Assembly (NCBI RefSeq): GCF_000317305.3 | Contig: NC_023036.2 | Location: 1,674,001-1,738,000 of the forward strand | Source of the DNA: Mycolicibacterium neoaurum VKM Ac-1815D | Lineage (GTDB): Bacteria > Actinomycetota > Actinomycetes > Mycobacteriales > Mycobacteriaceae | Reading direction: 5' to 3' | Length of the DNA stretch: 64,000 nucleotides | Translations under genes and position numbers: made by a program | The notes under the pieces: model-generated | Told to the model about the DNA's origin: nothing | Databases searched by the model: none | Seen by the model: only the letters and a program-made list of their open reading frames with translations | Shown: in pieces, positions 11,693 through 20,380 of the stretch | How the letters are laid out: every line of letters starts with the position of its first letter | Position numbering within the stretch: position 1 is the stretch's first letter

Positions 11693-13039
11693 GTGCTGTG
11701 GGGGAAGTCGGTATCCGTGATGGACGCCAGCTGTCTTGATGCGTTTGTTGATGCGTTGATCGATGAGCTTGTTCCGGTGCCACCGGGGGATGATGTCGGG
11801 CCGGGTTTGGGTCGGTTGGTGGATTGTCCGCGGCCGGTGGTCGATGACGAGGTCTTGTTGGGTGTGTTGGCTGCTGCGGTGTCGGCGCGGAATCTGTTGG
11901 ATGTGGTGATCTCCTCGGCGGTGGTGGCGGCCGAGCGGGCCGGTGTGCCGGGTCGGCGGCACCTGCGCACCGGGGCTGATCTTCTCCGGCTGTTGGGCAT
12001 GGCCCCGGGTGCGGCGGCCCGGGCGGTACGGGTGGGACGCGCCGCATCGTCGTTGCCGGCGTTGACGATCGCGCAGCGGTTGGGCGGTATCGGTATCGAG
12101 TTCGCCGATGCCGTGGGCAAAGGTGTCACTCACGTGGAGTCTCGAGCACCGTTGTCCGACGACGATCGGGCGGCGGTGGTGACCAAACTGATGGTGCAGA
12201 CCACGCCGGCCGAGGTGGCGGCGAAGGCGCGGGCGATCGCCCTCGACCGAGTCGCGGCACTACCGGTCGAGCAGCGGGTGGTGCCGGTCGCCGAGGACGC
12301 CACGCTGAATGAGATGACCGTGGTGCAGAACGCTGAGGGCCGGTTTGAGGCCACCCTCGATCTGGACGTGACGACCGGGGAAGAGCTATGTGCGGCGTTG
12401 GATCCGTTGTGCCGGCCGGTCCCGCTACCGGACGGCTCGCCGGACCCCCGCCCGATCGATGTCCGCCGGGCGGAGGCGATCGGGCTGGTGCTGCGCACCT
12501 ATCTGGCGCAGTCGAGGCGTCCGATGTCCGGTGGGGTGCTCCCGCACGTCACCCTCATCCGACCGGGTGCCCCGGGCGTGAGTGGGGAGGCGGTGGATCG
12601 GTTGGGGTTCGGTGGACCGGTCAGCAGGGCGACCGCGGAGTTGATCGGCTGTGATGCGACGTTGACCTCGGTGATCGTCGACCACACCGGGGTGCCGCTG
12701 GATGTCGGGCGCGCCCAGCGGTTGTTCACCCCCGCGATTCGTAAAGCGCTGGCCGTGCGTGACGGCGGGTGCGCACACCCGGGATGCGGGCGGCCGGTGT
12801 CCTGGTGCGATGCCCACCACATCCACCCCTGGAGTGCCGGGGGTGCAACGAGTTTAGGCAACGGTGTGCTGCTGTGCCGGTTGCACCACAGCCTCATCCA
12901 TCACGGTGGCTGGCAGGTCTACCTCGGTAGGGACCGCCACCCCTGGTTCATCCCGCCCCACACACCCGGCGGGCCCGAACCGGCACACCTGCGATCCCAC
13001 AACCGACGCACCATGACCGACCTACCCACCGCCGCATAG
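11693..13039 (+). CDS. 13E12 repeat family protein, DUF222 plus HNH endonuclease domain
   Basis: A protein of 448 residues from GTG 11693, or 439 from ATG 11720 (MDASCLD), which may be the true start. Residues about 30-330 form the alpha-helical DUF222 domain. The C-terminal 100 residues carry an HNH nuclease: a CAHPGCGRP knuckle, the WCDAHHIHPW core, and LLCRLHHSLIHHGGW with zinc-binding Cys/His. All expected HNH residues appear intact. In mycobacteria these belong to REP13E12 elements, which are multi-copy and damage-inducible, and the SOS box upstream fits. The role (element mobility or DNA processing) is not settled. No flanking repeats or att site could be recognised here. Confidence 0.9.
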   Translation: MLWGKSVSVMDASCLDAFVDALIDELVPVPPGDDVGPGLGRLVDCPRPVVDDEVLLGVLAAAVSARNLLDVVISSAVVAAERAGVPGRRHLRTGADLLRLLGMAPGAAARAVRVGRAASSLPALTIAQRLGGIGIEFADAVGKGVTHVESRAPLSDDDRAAVVTKLMVQTTPAEVAAKARAIALDRVAALPVEQRVVPVAEDATLNEMTVVQNAEGRFEATLDLDVTTGEELCAALDPLCRPVPLPDGSPDPRPIDVRRAEAIGLVLRTYLAQSRRPMSGGVLPHVTLIRPGAPGVSGEAVDRLGFGGPVSRATAELIGCDATLTSVIVDHTGVPLDVGRAQRLFTPAIRKALAVRDGGCAHPGCGRPVSWCDAHHIHPWSAGGATSLGNGVLLCRLHHSLIHHGGWQVYLGRDRHPWFIPPHTPGGPEPAHLRSHNRRTMTDLPTAA

Positions 13040-13112
13040 CCCCAAGGCCCCAAAGCTGCAGCGCACCTTGACAACTGAACAGTGAAGTCGGGCCGACGTG
13101 TCAGGAGGCCTG

Positions 13113-15056
13113 CTAGAAGGTCTTGGCCAATCGGTCGGCCAGGATGGCGGCGAAGCGGGCGGGATCGTCGAGCGATCCGCCCTCGGCGAGAAGTGCTGTG
13201 CCGTAGAGCAACTCGGCGGCATCGCTGAGTCCCTCGGCGCCCGAGGTCAAGCCGTCCCGCAAGCCCGTCACCAGGGCGTGCTCGGGGTTGAGTTCCAGGA
13301 TGCGCTTGCCGACCGGTACATCCTGCCCGGACGCCCGGTACATCCGCGCCAGCTGCGGGGTGATGCCGAAGGTGTCGGTGATGAGGCACGCCGGCGACGA
13401 GGTCAATCGCGTCGACAATCGCACCTCTTTGACGTGCTCGTCGAGGGTCTCCTGTAGCCAGCTGAGCAACTCGGCGAAATCTCCGCTCTCGGGCTTGTCG
13501 GCCTCGTCACCGCCGAGGTCGACCTCGCCCTTGGCCACGGACTGCAGCGGCTTGCCGTCGAACTCGGGCACCGATTCGACCCAGACCTCGTCGACCGGGT
13601 CGGTGAGCAGTAACACCTCGTAGCCTTTGGCCTTGAACGCTTCCAGGTGCGGGGAGCGCTCGAGCAGCTGCCGGGACTCGCCAGTGGCGTAGAAGATCTG
13701 CTCCTGGTCGTCCTTCATCCGGCCCACGTAGTCAGCCAGCGTGGTGGGGGTGTCCTCGGAATGCGTCGAGGCGAACGACGACAGCGCCAGCAGGGTGTCG
13801 CGGTTGTCGGCGTCGGAGAGCAGCCCCTCCTTGAAGGCGCGCCCGAACTGCGTCCAGAACGTCGCATAGTCGTCGGGACGGTTGGCTTGCAGGTCCTTGA
13901 TCGCCGACAGCACCTTCTTGGTGAGGCTCCGGCGGATCACCTTGATCTGGCGGTCCTGCTGCAGGATCTCGCGGGACACGTTGAGCGACATGTCCTGGGC
14001 GTCGACGACACCCTTGACGAAGCGCAGATACTCCGGCACCAGCTCGTCACAATCGCCCATGATGAAGACGCGCTTGACGTACAACTGCACACCGGTGTTG
14101 CCGTCGCGGTTGAACAGATCGAACGGCGCCTGCGACGGGATGAACAACAACGCCTGATACTCGAAAGTTCCTTCGGCCTTCATCGCGATGACGTCGAGGG
14201 GCTCATCCCACGCGTGCGCGATATGCCGGTAGAACTCCTTGTACTCCTCGTCGGACACCTCGCTCTTGGACTTGGCCCAGAGTGCGACGCGGGAGTTGAT
14301 GGTCTCGATCTCGGTGGTGACCGTCGGTGGGGTGCCCTCGTCGGCACCCTCGGGTGCCGGGACGGTCTTCTCGACCTCCATCCGGATCGGCCACGAGATG
14401 AAGTCGGAGTACTTCTTGACCAGCTGCCTGATCTTCCACGGCGCGGTGTAGTCATGCAGTTCGTCGTCGGCGTCCTCGGGCTTGAGGTGCAACGTGACCG
14501 AAGTGCCCTGCGGGGCTTCGTCGACGGTCGCGATGGTGTATGTGCCGTCCCCGCTGGACTCCCAACGCGTTGCTGTGCTTTCGCCGGCCTTGCGGGTCAC
14601 CAGGTCGACCTTGTCGGCGACCATGAACGTCGAATAGAACCCGATGCCGAACTGGCCGATGAGATCGTCGACATCACCCGCCCCGCTTCGCCCGCCCGCG
14701 GTGTCACCGGCCTGCTTCGCCTCGCTCAACTTGCGGCGCAGCTCGCCGGTGCCGGACTTGGCCAGGGTGCCGATCAGGTCGACGACCTCGTCGCGCGACA
14801 TGCCGATGCCGTTGTCGCGGATCGTCAGCGTCCTGGCGGAGGCATCTGGATCGATGTCGATGTGCAGATCCGACGTATCGACATCCAGGTCCTTGTCCTG
14901 GTAGGACGCCAGCCGCAGCTTGTCCAGCGCGTCGGAGGCATTGGACACCAGTTCCCGCAGGAACGAGTCCTTGTTCGAGTAGATGGAGTGCACCATCAGC
15001 TGAAGCAGCTGACGCGCCTCTGCCTGGAATTCTCTCTGTTCGACCTGCTCGCTCAC
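13113..15056 (-). CDS. htpG: chaperone HtpG (Hsp90 family)
   Basis: A 647-residue bacterial Hsp90, the same length as M. tuberculosis HtpG. The N-terminal ATPase domain shows [12 protein letters not shown] (catalytic Glu and Asn), IRDNGIGM and GQFGIGFYS, followed by middle and C-terminal dimerisation domains. It is an ATP-driven cytosolic chaperone. The GTG start at 15056 is preceded on its strand by TAGTAT and six bases, which suggests a leaderless mRNA. In M. tuberculosis htpG lies elsewhere, so its place next to pcd is a lineage-specific arrangement. Confidence 0.97.
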
Positions 15057-15062
15057 GCGGTC

Positions 15063-15068
15063 ATACTA
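15063..15068 (-). promoter_or_regulatory. -10 element of a probable leaderless htpG promoter
   Basis: On the minus strand TAGTAT is followed by GACCGC and the GTG start. The six-base spacing would place the transcription start at the start codon, a common arrangement in mycobacteria. Confidence 0.5.
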
Positions 15069-15080
15069 AAACCCGCCGAC

Positions 15081-16622
15081 TCAGCCGAACCGGACCCCCT
15101 GGGCAAGGGGGAGCTCGGAGGAGTAGTTGACGGTGTTGGTCGCCCGCCGCATGTAGGCCTTCCACGAATCGGAGCCGGACTCGCGCCCACCGCCGGTCTC
15201 CTTCTCGCCACCGAACGCGCCACCGATCTCCGCGCCCGAGGTGCCGATGTTGACGTTCGCAATGCCGCAGTCGGAGCCGTCGGCGGCCATGAACCGCTCC
15301 GCCTCGCGGATGTCGGTGGTGAAGATCGCCGACGAGAGACCCTGCGGTACCGCATTGTTCATCGCGATGGCGTCGTCGAGATCGTCGTAGGTCAGCACGT
15401 ACAGGATCGGGGCGAACGTCTCGGCGTGCACCACCGCGGTCTGGGCAGGCATCCGGACCACCGCCGGTCGCACATAGTGGCCGTCGGTGCCGAGGTCGAC
15501 GCCCTCGCCGCCGGTGACCTCGCCGCCATCGGCGCGGGCCTGTTCCAGCGCACCCACCATGTCCCGGTAGGAGCGCTCGTGGATCAGCGGGCCCACCAGT
15601 GTCCCCTCGGCAGCCGGGTCGCCGACCGGCAGGCTGCGGTACGCGGTCGCGATTCGCTGCACCAGGGTGTCGGCGATCGAGTGGTGCGCGATGACCCGAC
15701 GCATGGTGGTGCAGCGCTGCCCGGCGGTACCTGCGGCGGAGAACACGATGGCCCGCACAGCCAGGTCCAGGTCGGCCGACGGGGTTACGATGGCGGCGTT
15801 GTTTCCACCCAGCTCGAGCAGAACCTTGCCGAACCGGGCGGCCACTCGCGGTCCGACCTCGCGGCCCATCCGGACCGAGCCGGTCGCGCTGACCAGTGCG
15901 ACACGCGGGTCGTCGACCAGCTGCTCACCGATATCGCGGCCACCCTGGATCAGTCCGCAGACCGTGCCGGCCACGCCGACATCGGCGGCGGCCCGCTCGA
16001 CCAGGGCCTGGCAGGCGAGTGCGGTCAACGGCGTCAGCTCCGAGGGCTTCCAGACCACCGTGTCGCCGCATACCAGCGCCACCGCGGTGTTCCACGCCCA
16101 CACCGCCACCGGAAAGTTGAAGGCGGTGATGACACCGACCACGCCGAGCGGATGCCAGGTTTCCATGAGCCGGTGCCCGGGCCGTTCGGAGGCGATGGTC
16201 TTGCCGTACAGCTGTCGGGACAGCCCCACGGCGAACTGGCAGATGTCGATCATCTCCTGGACTTCGCCGAGCGCCTCGGAGGTGATCTTGCCTGCCTCGA
16301 CGGTGACGAGGGTGGCCAGCTCCGCCTTGTGCTCGGTGAGCAGCGCGCCGAGCCGGGCCACCAGGGCGCCACGCGCCGGCGCCGGGGTGGTCCGCCATGT
16401 GGCGAAAGCCGTTGCCGCGGAGGTGATGACCGCGTCCGCGTCGGTCGAGCTCGATTCCGGGACCGTGAAGAGCACCTGACCGGTGATCGGCGTGCTCGCC
16501 GGCAGGCCCGGTGCGCCCGGACCGGCCAGTGCGGTGGTGCAGCCCAGTGCGTCGAGCGCGGCGCGCACCTGGGCGCGCAGTTCGTCGGCGGTCGGCAGGG
16601 AGGATGTCAGGACGCTGGTCAT
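15081..16622 (-). CDS. pcd: piperideine-6-carboxylate / 2-aminoadipate semialdehyde dehydrogenase
   Basis: A 513-residue aldehyde dehydrogenase. FNFPVAVWAWN and VVWKPSE mark the NAD site, ELGGNNAA holds the general-base Glu, and GTAGQRCTTMRR the catalytic Cys. The EGTLVGPLIHERSY and GGAFGGEKETGGGRESGSDSWK segments match the ALDH7/antiquitin-type group that oxidises aminoadipate semialdehyde. It takes the product of Lat to 2-aminoadipate. Its ATG forms an ATGA overlap with the stop of the upstream DUF1338 gene, so the two are translationally coupled. M. tuberculosis Pcd (Rv3293) has the same neighbours. Confidence 0.93.
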   Translation of the reverse strand: MTSVLTSSLPTADELRAQVRAALDALGCTTALAGPGAPGLPASTPITGQVLFTVPESSSTDADAVITSAATAFATWRTTPAPARGALVARLGALLTEHKAELATLVTVEAGKITSEALGEVQEMIDICQFAVGLSRQLYGKTIASERPGHRLMETWHPLGVVGVITAFNFPVAVWAWNTAVALVCGDTVVWKPSELTPLTALACQALVERAAADVGVAGTVCGLIQGGRDIGEQLVDDPRVALVSATGSVRMGREVGPRVAARFGKVLLELGGNNAAIVTPSADLDLAVRAIVFSAAGTAGQRCTTMRRVIAHHSIADTLVQRIATAYRSLPVGDPAAEGTLVGPLIHERSYRDMVGALEQARADGGEVTGGEGVDLGTDGHYVRPAVVRMPAQTAVVHAETFAPILYVLTYDDLDDAIAMNNAVPQGLSSAIFTTDIREAERFMAADGSDCGIANVNIGTSGAEIGGAFGGEKETGGGRESGSDSWKAYMRRATNTVNYSSELPLAQGVRFG

Positions 16623-17863
16623 GTGCACGCGACTTTCTCGTAGAGCTCGTAGGGGTCGTGGATGTGGTGGCCGATCCGGTCGGCCATCCAATGTCGGCTG
16701 TACTGCGTATCGTCGGGGCGATCGGTGCCCGGGGCGTCCCGGTCGAGGTTCGAGCGGAAGATCCCCGCGGCCGAGGCGGGCAGGAAGTCCTCGTACACAA
16801 CGGGTCTGGTCGGATCGCCGCCGTGGTAATAGGCGAGCCCGTCGGCGCACATCTGCGCGTCGGTGGCCGGGAAATGGCGGTGCCAGGTAGCAGCCGGGTC
16901 GGCCTCGGCCATCGCCGCGTCGTAGCGCGAACGACCTTGCGGTGTCAGCGCCACGCCGCGCTGTTCGACCTCGCCGAAGCGCACCCGCAGCGATCCCTCG
17001 GAGAGGGCACCATCGGCGGCGCGGAAACGGCGTGGCTCGGCCAGTGCGCGGAACGAGGTCTGCCGCAACAGGACTTCGGGACCGTCGACGGCCGGCGGAC
17101 CCTGAATGGCCTCGATCATCGTGATGCCGCGCTGGGTCATGGAGCCTTGCAGAGCATCGATGTCCAGCACCCGCGGCGTCAGGTGATTGATGTGGGTGCT
17201 GCGCACGCCGGCGATATCGGCCGCCACCGCCGAGACGGCCGACAATTCGTCATACCAGCCGCGGTCGATCGGTTCGCGGGACAAGGCGAAACAGGCCACG
17301 GCGGCGGCGACGAAGTCCCGGGCCTCGTCGGCCGGGCAGCCGCCCTCGTCGGCTATCCGGCGCGCAGTCGAGAGCAGTTCGGCACCGAACAATCGGCGCC
17401 CGTTCAGAAAGGTCTCGACCCTGGTGCGCAGATCGGGTGCGAAGAAGCGGGTGTCGGCGGTGGCCAGCATGGAGGTGAAGACCCGGAACGGGTTTCGGGC
17501 GAGCTCGTCGGCATGGATCGGCCGGAAGGCGGTGGACACCACCGGGACGGGGGAGGCGGCGGTCCGCAGGTCGTAGAAGCCCACCGGGTACATGCCGAAG
17601 GCGGAGAACAGATCGGCGACCTGGCGCAGCTCGTCGGCGTTGCCGACCCGGATGGCCCCGTGCCGTTCCGCGGTGACGCGTTCCAACGATCCCAGTCGCC
17701 GGTCCTGCGGATGACGCCGCAGGTGGGCGGCGTTGACCTCGGCGCTCACCTCCACCAGGGTGTCATAGGCCGGCACCTCCGAGCCGTACATCCGGGACAA
17801 CGCCGCGGCGAATTGTGCCCGTAGCTGCCAGGTTTCACAGCGCGGCACGGGACCTCCGGTCAC
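16619..17863 (-). CDS. DUF1338/HglS-like 2-oxoadipate dioxygenase/decarboxylase (Rv3292 homologue)
   Basis: A 414-residue VOC-type metalloenzyme. Likely metal ligands are the His in VNAAHLRR (about 47), a His in STHINHLTPRVLD (about 215), and a Glu in the signature VRFGEVEQRG (about 300). Pseudomonas HglS of this family turns 2-oxoadipate into 2-hydroxyglutarate in lysine breakdown. Sitting between pcd and lrpA/lat, it would supply the step after 2-aminoadipate is deaminated. Function is inferred from family and context. The GTG start at 17863 lies only 23 bp from the divergent lrpA. A GTG at 17848 is an alternative. Confidence 0.82.
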   Translation of the reverse strand: MTGGPVPRCETWQLRAQFAAALSRMYGSEVPAYDTLVEVSAEVNAAHLRRHPQDRRLGSLERVTAERHGAIRVGNADELRQVADLFSAFGMYPVGFYDLRTAASPVPVVSTAFRPIHADELARNPFRVFTSMLATADTRFFAPDLRTRVETFLNGRRLFGAELLSTARRIADEGGCPADEARDFVAAAVACFALSREPIDRGWYDELSAVSAVAADIAGVRSTHINHLTPRVLDIDALQGSMTQRGITMIEAIQGPPAVDGPEVLLRQTSFRALAEPRRFRAADGALSEGSLRVRFGEVEQRGVALTPQGRSRYDAAMAEADPAATWHRHFPATDAQMCADGLAYYHGGDPTRPVVYEDFLPASAAGIFRSNLDRDAPGTDRPDDTQYSRHWMADRIGHHIHDPYELYEKVACT

Positions 17864-17874
17864 GGGACCTCCGA

Positions 17875-17880
17875 TACAGT
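17875..17880 (+). promoter_or_regulatory. -10 element of a probable leaderless lrpA promoter
   Basis: TACAGT, six bases, then the ATG of lrpA. It lies inside the 23-bp gap between the divergent lrpA and DUF1338 genes, so the two promoters must overlap. LrpA bound here would affect both. Confidence 0.5.
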
Positions 17881-17886
17881 GCGGCC

Positions 17887-18348
17887 ATGACCGACATCGA
17901 GCATCTCGACGAGATCGACCGGCTGCTGGTAAGGGAGTTGGTCGCCGACGGGCGTGCGACGCTGGCGCATCTGGCCGCCACCGCGGGACTGTCGGTGTCC
18001 GCCGTCCAGTCGCGGGTGCGTCGGTTGGAGTCCCGTGAGGTCATTCTCGGATACACCGCGCGGGTCAACCCGGAGACCGTCGGGCACATGCTCTCGGCGT
18101 TCGTTGCCATTACTCCGCTGGACCCCTCTCAACCCGATGATGCTCCTGCCCGACTGCGCCATATCGACGAAATCGAGTCATGCCATTCCGTCGCCGGCGA
18201 CGAAAGCTATGTGCTCCTGGTGCGTGTCGCATCGGCGCGGGCGTTGGAAGACCTGCTGCAGCGAATCAGGACAGCCGCCAATGTCCGCACGCGAAGCACC
18301 ATCATCTTACAGACATTTTACGATGGACGCGCATACCTACCGAAATAG
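17887..18348 (+). CDS. lrpA: Lrp/AsnC family regulator of the lysine module (Rv3291c homologue)
   Basis: A 153-residue feast/famine regulator. The N-terminal winged helix (LDEIDRLLVRELVADGRATLAHLAATAGLSVSAVQSRVRRLE) is followed by a RAM ligand domain (about 70-150) with GDESYVLLVRV. In M. tuberculosis LrpA binds upstream of lat and responds to amino acids. It is divergent from the DUF1338-pcd pair and 49 bp upstream of lat, so it can control both arms of the lysine pathway. Start ATG 17887 is chosen because of the adjacent -10 and loss of homology upstream. Confidence 0.92.
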   Translation: MTDIEHLDEIDRLLVRELVADGRATLAHLAATAGLSVSAVQSRVRRLESREVILGYTARVNPETVGHMLSAFVAITPLDPSQPDDAPARLRHIDEIESCHSVAGDESYVLLVRVASARALEDLLQRIRTAANVRTRSTIILQTFYDGRAYLPK

Positions 18349-18385
18349 TTCCTGTTTCGAGATGACTGCACCGTAAAAATTGCGT

Positions 18386-18391
18386 TAGGAT
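18386..18391 (+). promoter_or_regulatory. -10 element of a probable leaderless lat promoter
   Basis: TAGGAT, six bases, then the lat ATG. The preceding 20 bp are AT-rich (CCGTAAAAATTGCG), unlike the surroundings, as expected for a promoter and Lrp site. Confidence 0.5.
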
Positions 18392-18397
18392 CGCGGC

Positions 18398-19735
18398 ATG
18401 ACCGCTGTTCTGACTTCACCTGCCGCCGGCGACCAGGCCGTCACGCCCGACCGGGTGCACGATGTTCTGCGCGCCAGCGTGCTCACCGACGGCATGGATC
18501 TGGTGCTCGACCTCGAAGCCTCGCGCGGATCGGTGCTCGTCGATGCCAGGGACGGCAGCCGATATCTGGACATGTTCACGTTCTTCGCATCGTCGGCATT
18601 GGGGATGAACCATCCCGCACTGGCTGATGACCCGGCGTTCTGCGCCGAGTTGGCGCGGGCGGCGGTCAACAAGCCGAGCAATTCGGACGTGTACACCGTG
18701 CCGATGGCGCGATTCGTCCAGACCTTCGCGCGGGTGCTCGGCGATCCGGCTTTGCCGCATCTGTTCTTCGTCGACGGGGGAGCCCTGGCGGTGGAGAACG
18801 CGCTCAAGGTGGCATTCGACTGGAAGAGTCGGCACAACGAGGCCAACGGTCGCGACCCGGAGCTGGGGACCCGGGTGCTGCACCTGCGCGGTGCCTTTCA
18901 CGGGCGCAGCGGCTACACCCTCTCGTTGACCAATACCGACCCGAACAAGGTGGCGCGGTTCCCCAAGTTCGACTGGCCGCGCATCGACGCCCCCTACCTG
19001 CGGCCCGGGGCCGATATTGCCGAACTGGAGGCCGAATCGCTGCGGCAGGCCAGGGCCGCCTTCGTCGCCCACCCCCATGACATCGCCTGCTTCATCGCCG
19101 AGCCGGTGCAGGGCGAGGGCGGCGACCGGCACATGCGGCCGGAGTTCTTCGCCGCCATGCGCGAGCTATGCGATGAATTCGATGCGCTGTTGATCTTCGA
19201 CGAGGTGCAGACCGGCTGCGGTATCACCGGAAGTGCCTGGGCCTACCAACAATTGGGAGTCGTCCCGGACGTGGTGGCGTTCGGCAAGAAAACCCAGGTG
19301 TGTGGTGTGATGGCGGGTCGCCGCGTCGATGACGTCGTCGACAACGTCTTCACCGTCAGTTCCCGGATCAACTCGACCTGGGGCGGCAACCTCACCGATA
19401 TGGTGCGCGCGCGGCGCATCCTCGAAGTCGTCGAGGCCGAAGACCTGATCGAGCATGCCGCCGACGCCGGTCGGCACCTGCTCGGCAGGTTGCATTGGCT
19501 GGCAACCGAATTCCCCGATAAGGTGCTCGACCCGCGTGGTCGCGGACTGATGTGCGCATTCAGTCTGCCCTCGACCGCCGCGCGCGACGAACTGGTGCGC
19601 AGGTTGTGGGACCGGCGGGTCATCATGTTGGCCAGCGGACCGGATTCGGTGCGTTTCCGGCCTGCGCTGACGGTCTCGCTATCCGAACTCGACGCGGCGG
19701 TCGACGCCGTGCGTGAGGTGTTGTCGGGACTCTAG
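18398..19735 (+). CDS. lat: L-lysine 6-transaminase (lysine epsilon-aminotransferase)
   Basis: A 445-residue class III PLP aminotransferase. FFVDGGALAVENALK is near residue 128, the Asp-containing DEVQTGCG near 267, and FGKKTQVCG with the PLP lysine near 300. It moves the epsilon amino group of lysine to 2-oxoglutarate, giving aminoadipate semialdehyde, the substrate of Pcd. M. tuberculosis Lat (Rv3290c) is strongly raised in starvation. The stop is immediately adjacent to the stop of the convergent membrane protein. Confidence 0.95.
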   Translation: MTAVLTSPAAGDQAVTPDRVHDVLRASVLTDGMDLVLDLEASRGSVLVDARDGSRYLDMFTFFASSALGMNHPALADDPAFCAELARAAVNKPSNSDVYTVPMARFVQTFARVLGDPALPHLFFVDGGALAVENALKVAFDWKSRHNEANGRDPELGTRVLHLRGAFHGRSGYTLSLTNTDPNKVARFPKFDWPRIDAPYLRPGADIAELEAESLRQARAAFVAHPHDIACFIAEPVQGEGGDRHMRPEFFAAMRELCDEFDALLIFDEVQTGCGITGSAWAYQQLGVVPDVVAFGKKTQVCGVMAGRRVDDVVDNVFTVSSRINSTWGGNLTDMVRARRILEVVEAEDLIEHAADAGRHLLGRLHWLATEFPDKVLDPRGRGLMCAFSLPSTAARDELVRRLWDRRVIMLASGPDSVRFRPALTVSLSELDAAVDAVREVLSGL

Positions 19736-20272
19736 TCAGCGGGCGGGCGCGGCACGTTCGCGGATCAGTATTTTCAACCGCGGCAGATCGGCGCCGCCGA
19801 CGAGGATGCAGCCGTGGCGTTCGGCGAGCTTCCGCGCCGCCGGGGTGAAACCGTTGTTCGTGACCACCATGGTGTGCGTGCACTCCTGCATGGCGGCGCC
19901 GGCGACCACCTCCTGGACTGCACCGGTGCCCACCGGCCGGGCCACCCGCTTGCACTGGATGGCGAGCCGGTCCGGGCGCCTGCCGACGATGAGGTCGACA
20001 CCCCAGTCCCCGGTGGTCGAGGTCATGATCACCGATACGCCGCAGGATCGCGCGATCCGAGCGACGTAATCCTCGAATTCCACCCCGGACATGGTGTCGA
20101 TCGGATTCTCCCCGGTTGACGGTGTGCGCAGACCGGTCAGGAAGTGCGGCATCGCGGCGGCGAGCAGTGGAACTGCCAACCCTGTGCTGACCGCCGTGAT
20201 GGCACCGGCGCCGTAGAGCAGCGCCGCACCACCGGCGATGATGCCGATGGTCAGGAAGGTCGTCAGGCGCAC
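19736..20272 (-). CDS. membrane protein with Mrr-like restriction endonuclease domain
   Basis: A 178-residue protein. Two hydrophobic segments at residues 1-45 (FLTIGIIAGGAALLYGAG, LAVPLLAAAMPHFL) are followed by an Mrr_cat-type fold. GVEFEDYVARIARSCG is the lead helix, GDWGVDLIVGRRP holds the Asp, and LAIQCKR gives the QxK, so the D-QxK nuclease core is complete. Such membrane-anchored Mrr-like proteins are widespread and their targets are unknown; restriction of foreign DNA is possible. GTG start at 20272. It is convergent with lat with no gap, and divergent from the SRPBCC-ArsR pair. Confidence 0.75.
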   Translation of the reverse strand: MRLTTFLTIGIIAGGAALLYGAGAITAVSTGLAVPLLAAAMPHFLTGLRTPSTGENPIDTMSGVEFEDYVARIARSCGVSVIMTSTTGDWGVDLIVGRRPDRLAIQCKRVARPVGTGAVQEVVAGAAMQECTHTMVVTNNGFTPAARKLAERHGCILVGGADLPRLKILIRERAAPAR

Positions 20273-20300
20273 GCCCGGATCCTAAGTGGGCACCCCGACA

Positions 20301-20318
20301 TGCAACTTGGGGGTTGCA
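20301..20318. promoter_or_regulatory. ArsR-type operator, copy 1
   Basis: TGCAACTTGGGGGTTGCA, with perfect six-base arms TGCAAC/GTTGCA around six bases. Its centre is 34 bp from copy 2, about three helical turns. Confidence 0.65.
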
Positions 20319-20334
20319 GTTCGACGGTCCGATA

Positions 20335-20352
20335 TGCAACCCTTGAGTTGCA
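20335..20352. promoter_or_regulatory. ArsR-type operator, copy 2
   Basis: TGCAACCCTTGAGTTGCA, the same arms as copy 1, ending 28 bp before the SRPBCC start codon. Probably bound by the ArsR regulator encoded by the second gene of the pair. Confidence 0.65.
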
Positions 20353-20380
20353 CATTGTCGGAGCAACCCAAGGAACGCAG

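Noticed and set aside
11470..13112. Complete REP13E12 mobile element
   Set aside because: Only the HNH gene and its SOS promoter can be supported. I found no flanking direct repeats, att site or second gene.
13647..16643. 998-codon open frame on the plus strand opposite htpG and pcd
   Set aside because: It is an antisense shadow created by high-GC codon bias. Composition is Arg/Gly/His/Val-rich without domains, while both minus-strand genes are clear.
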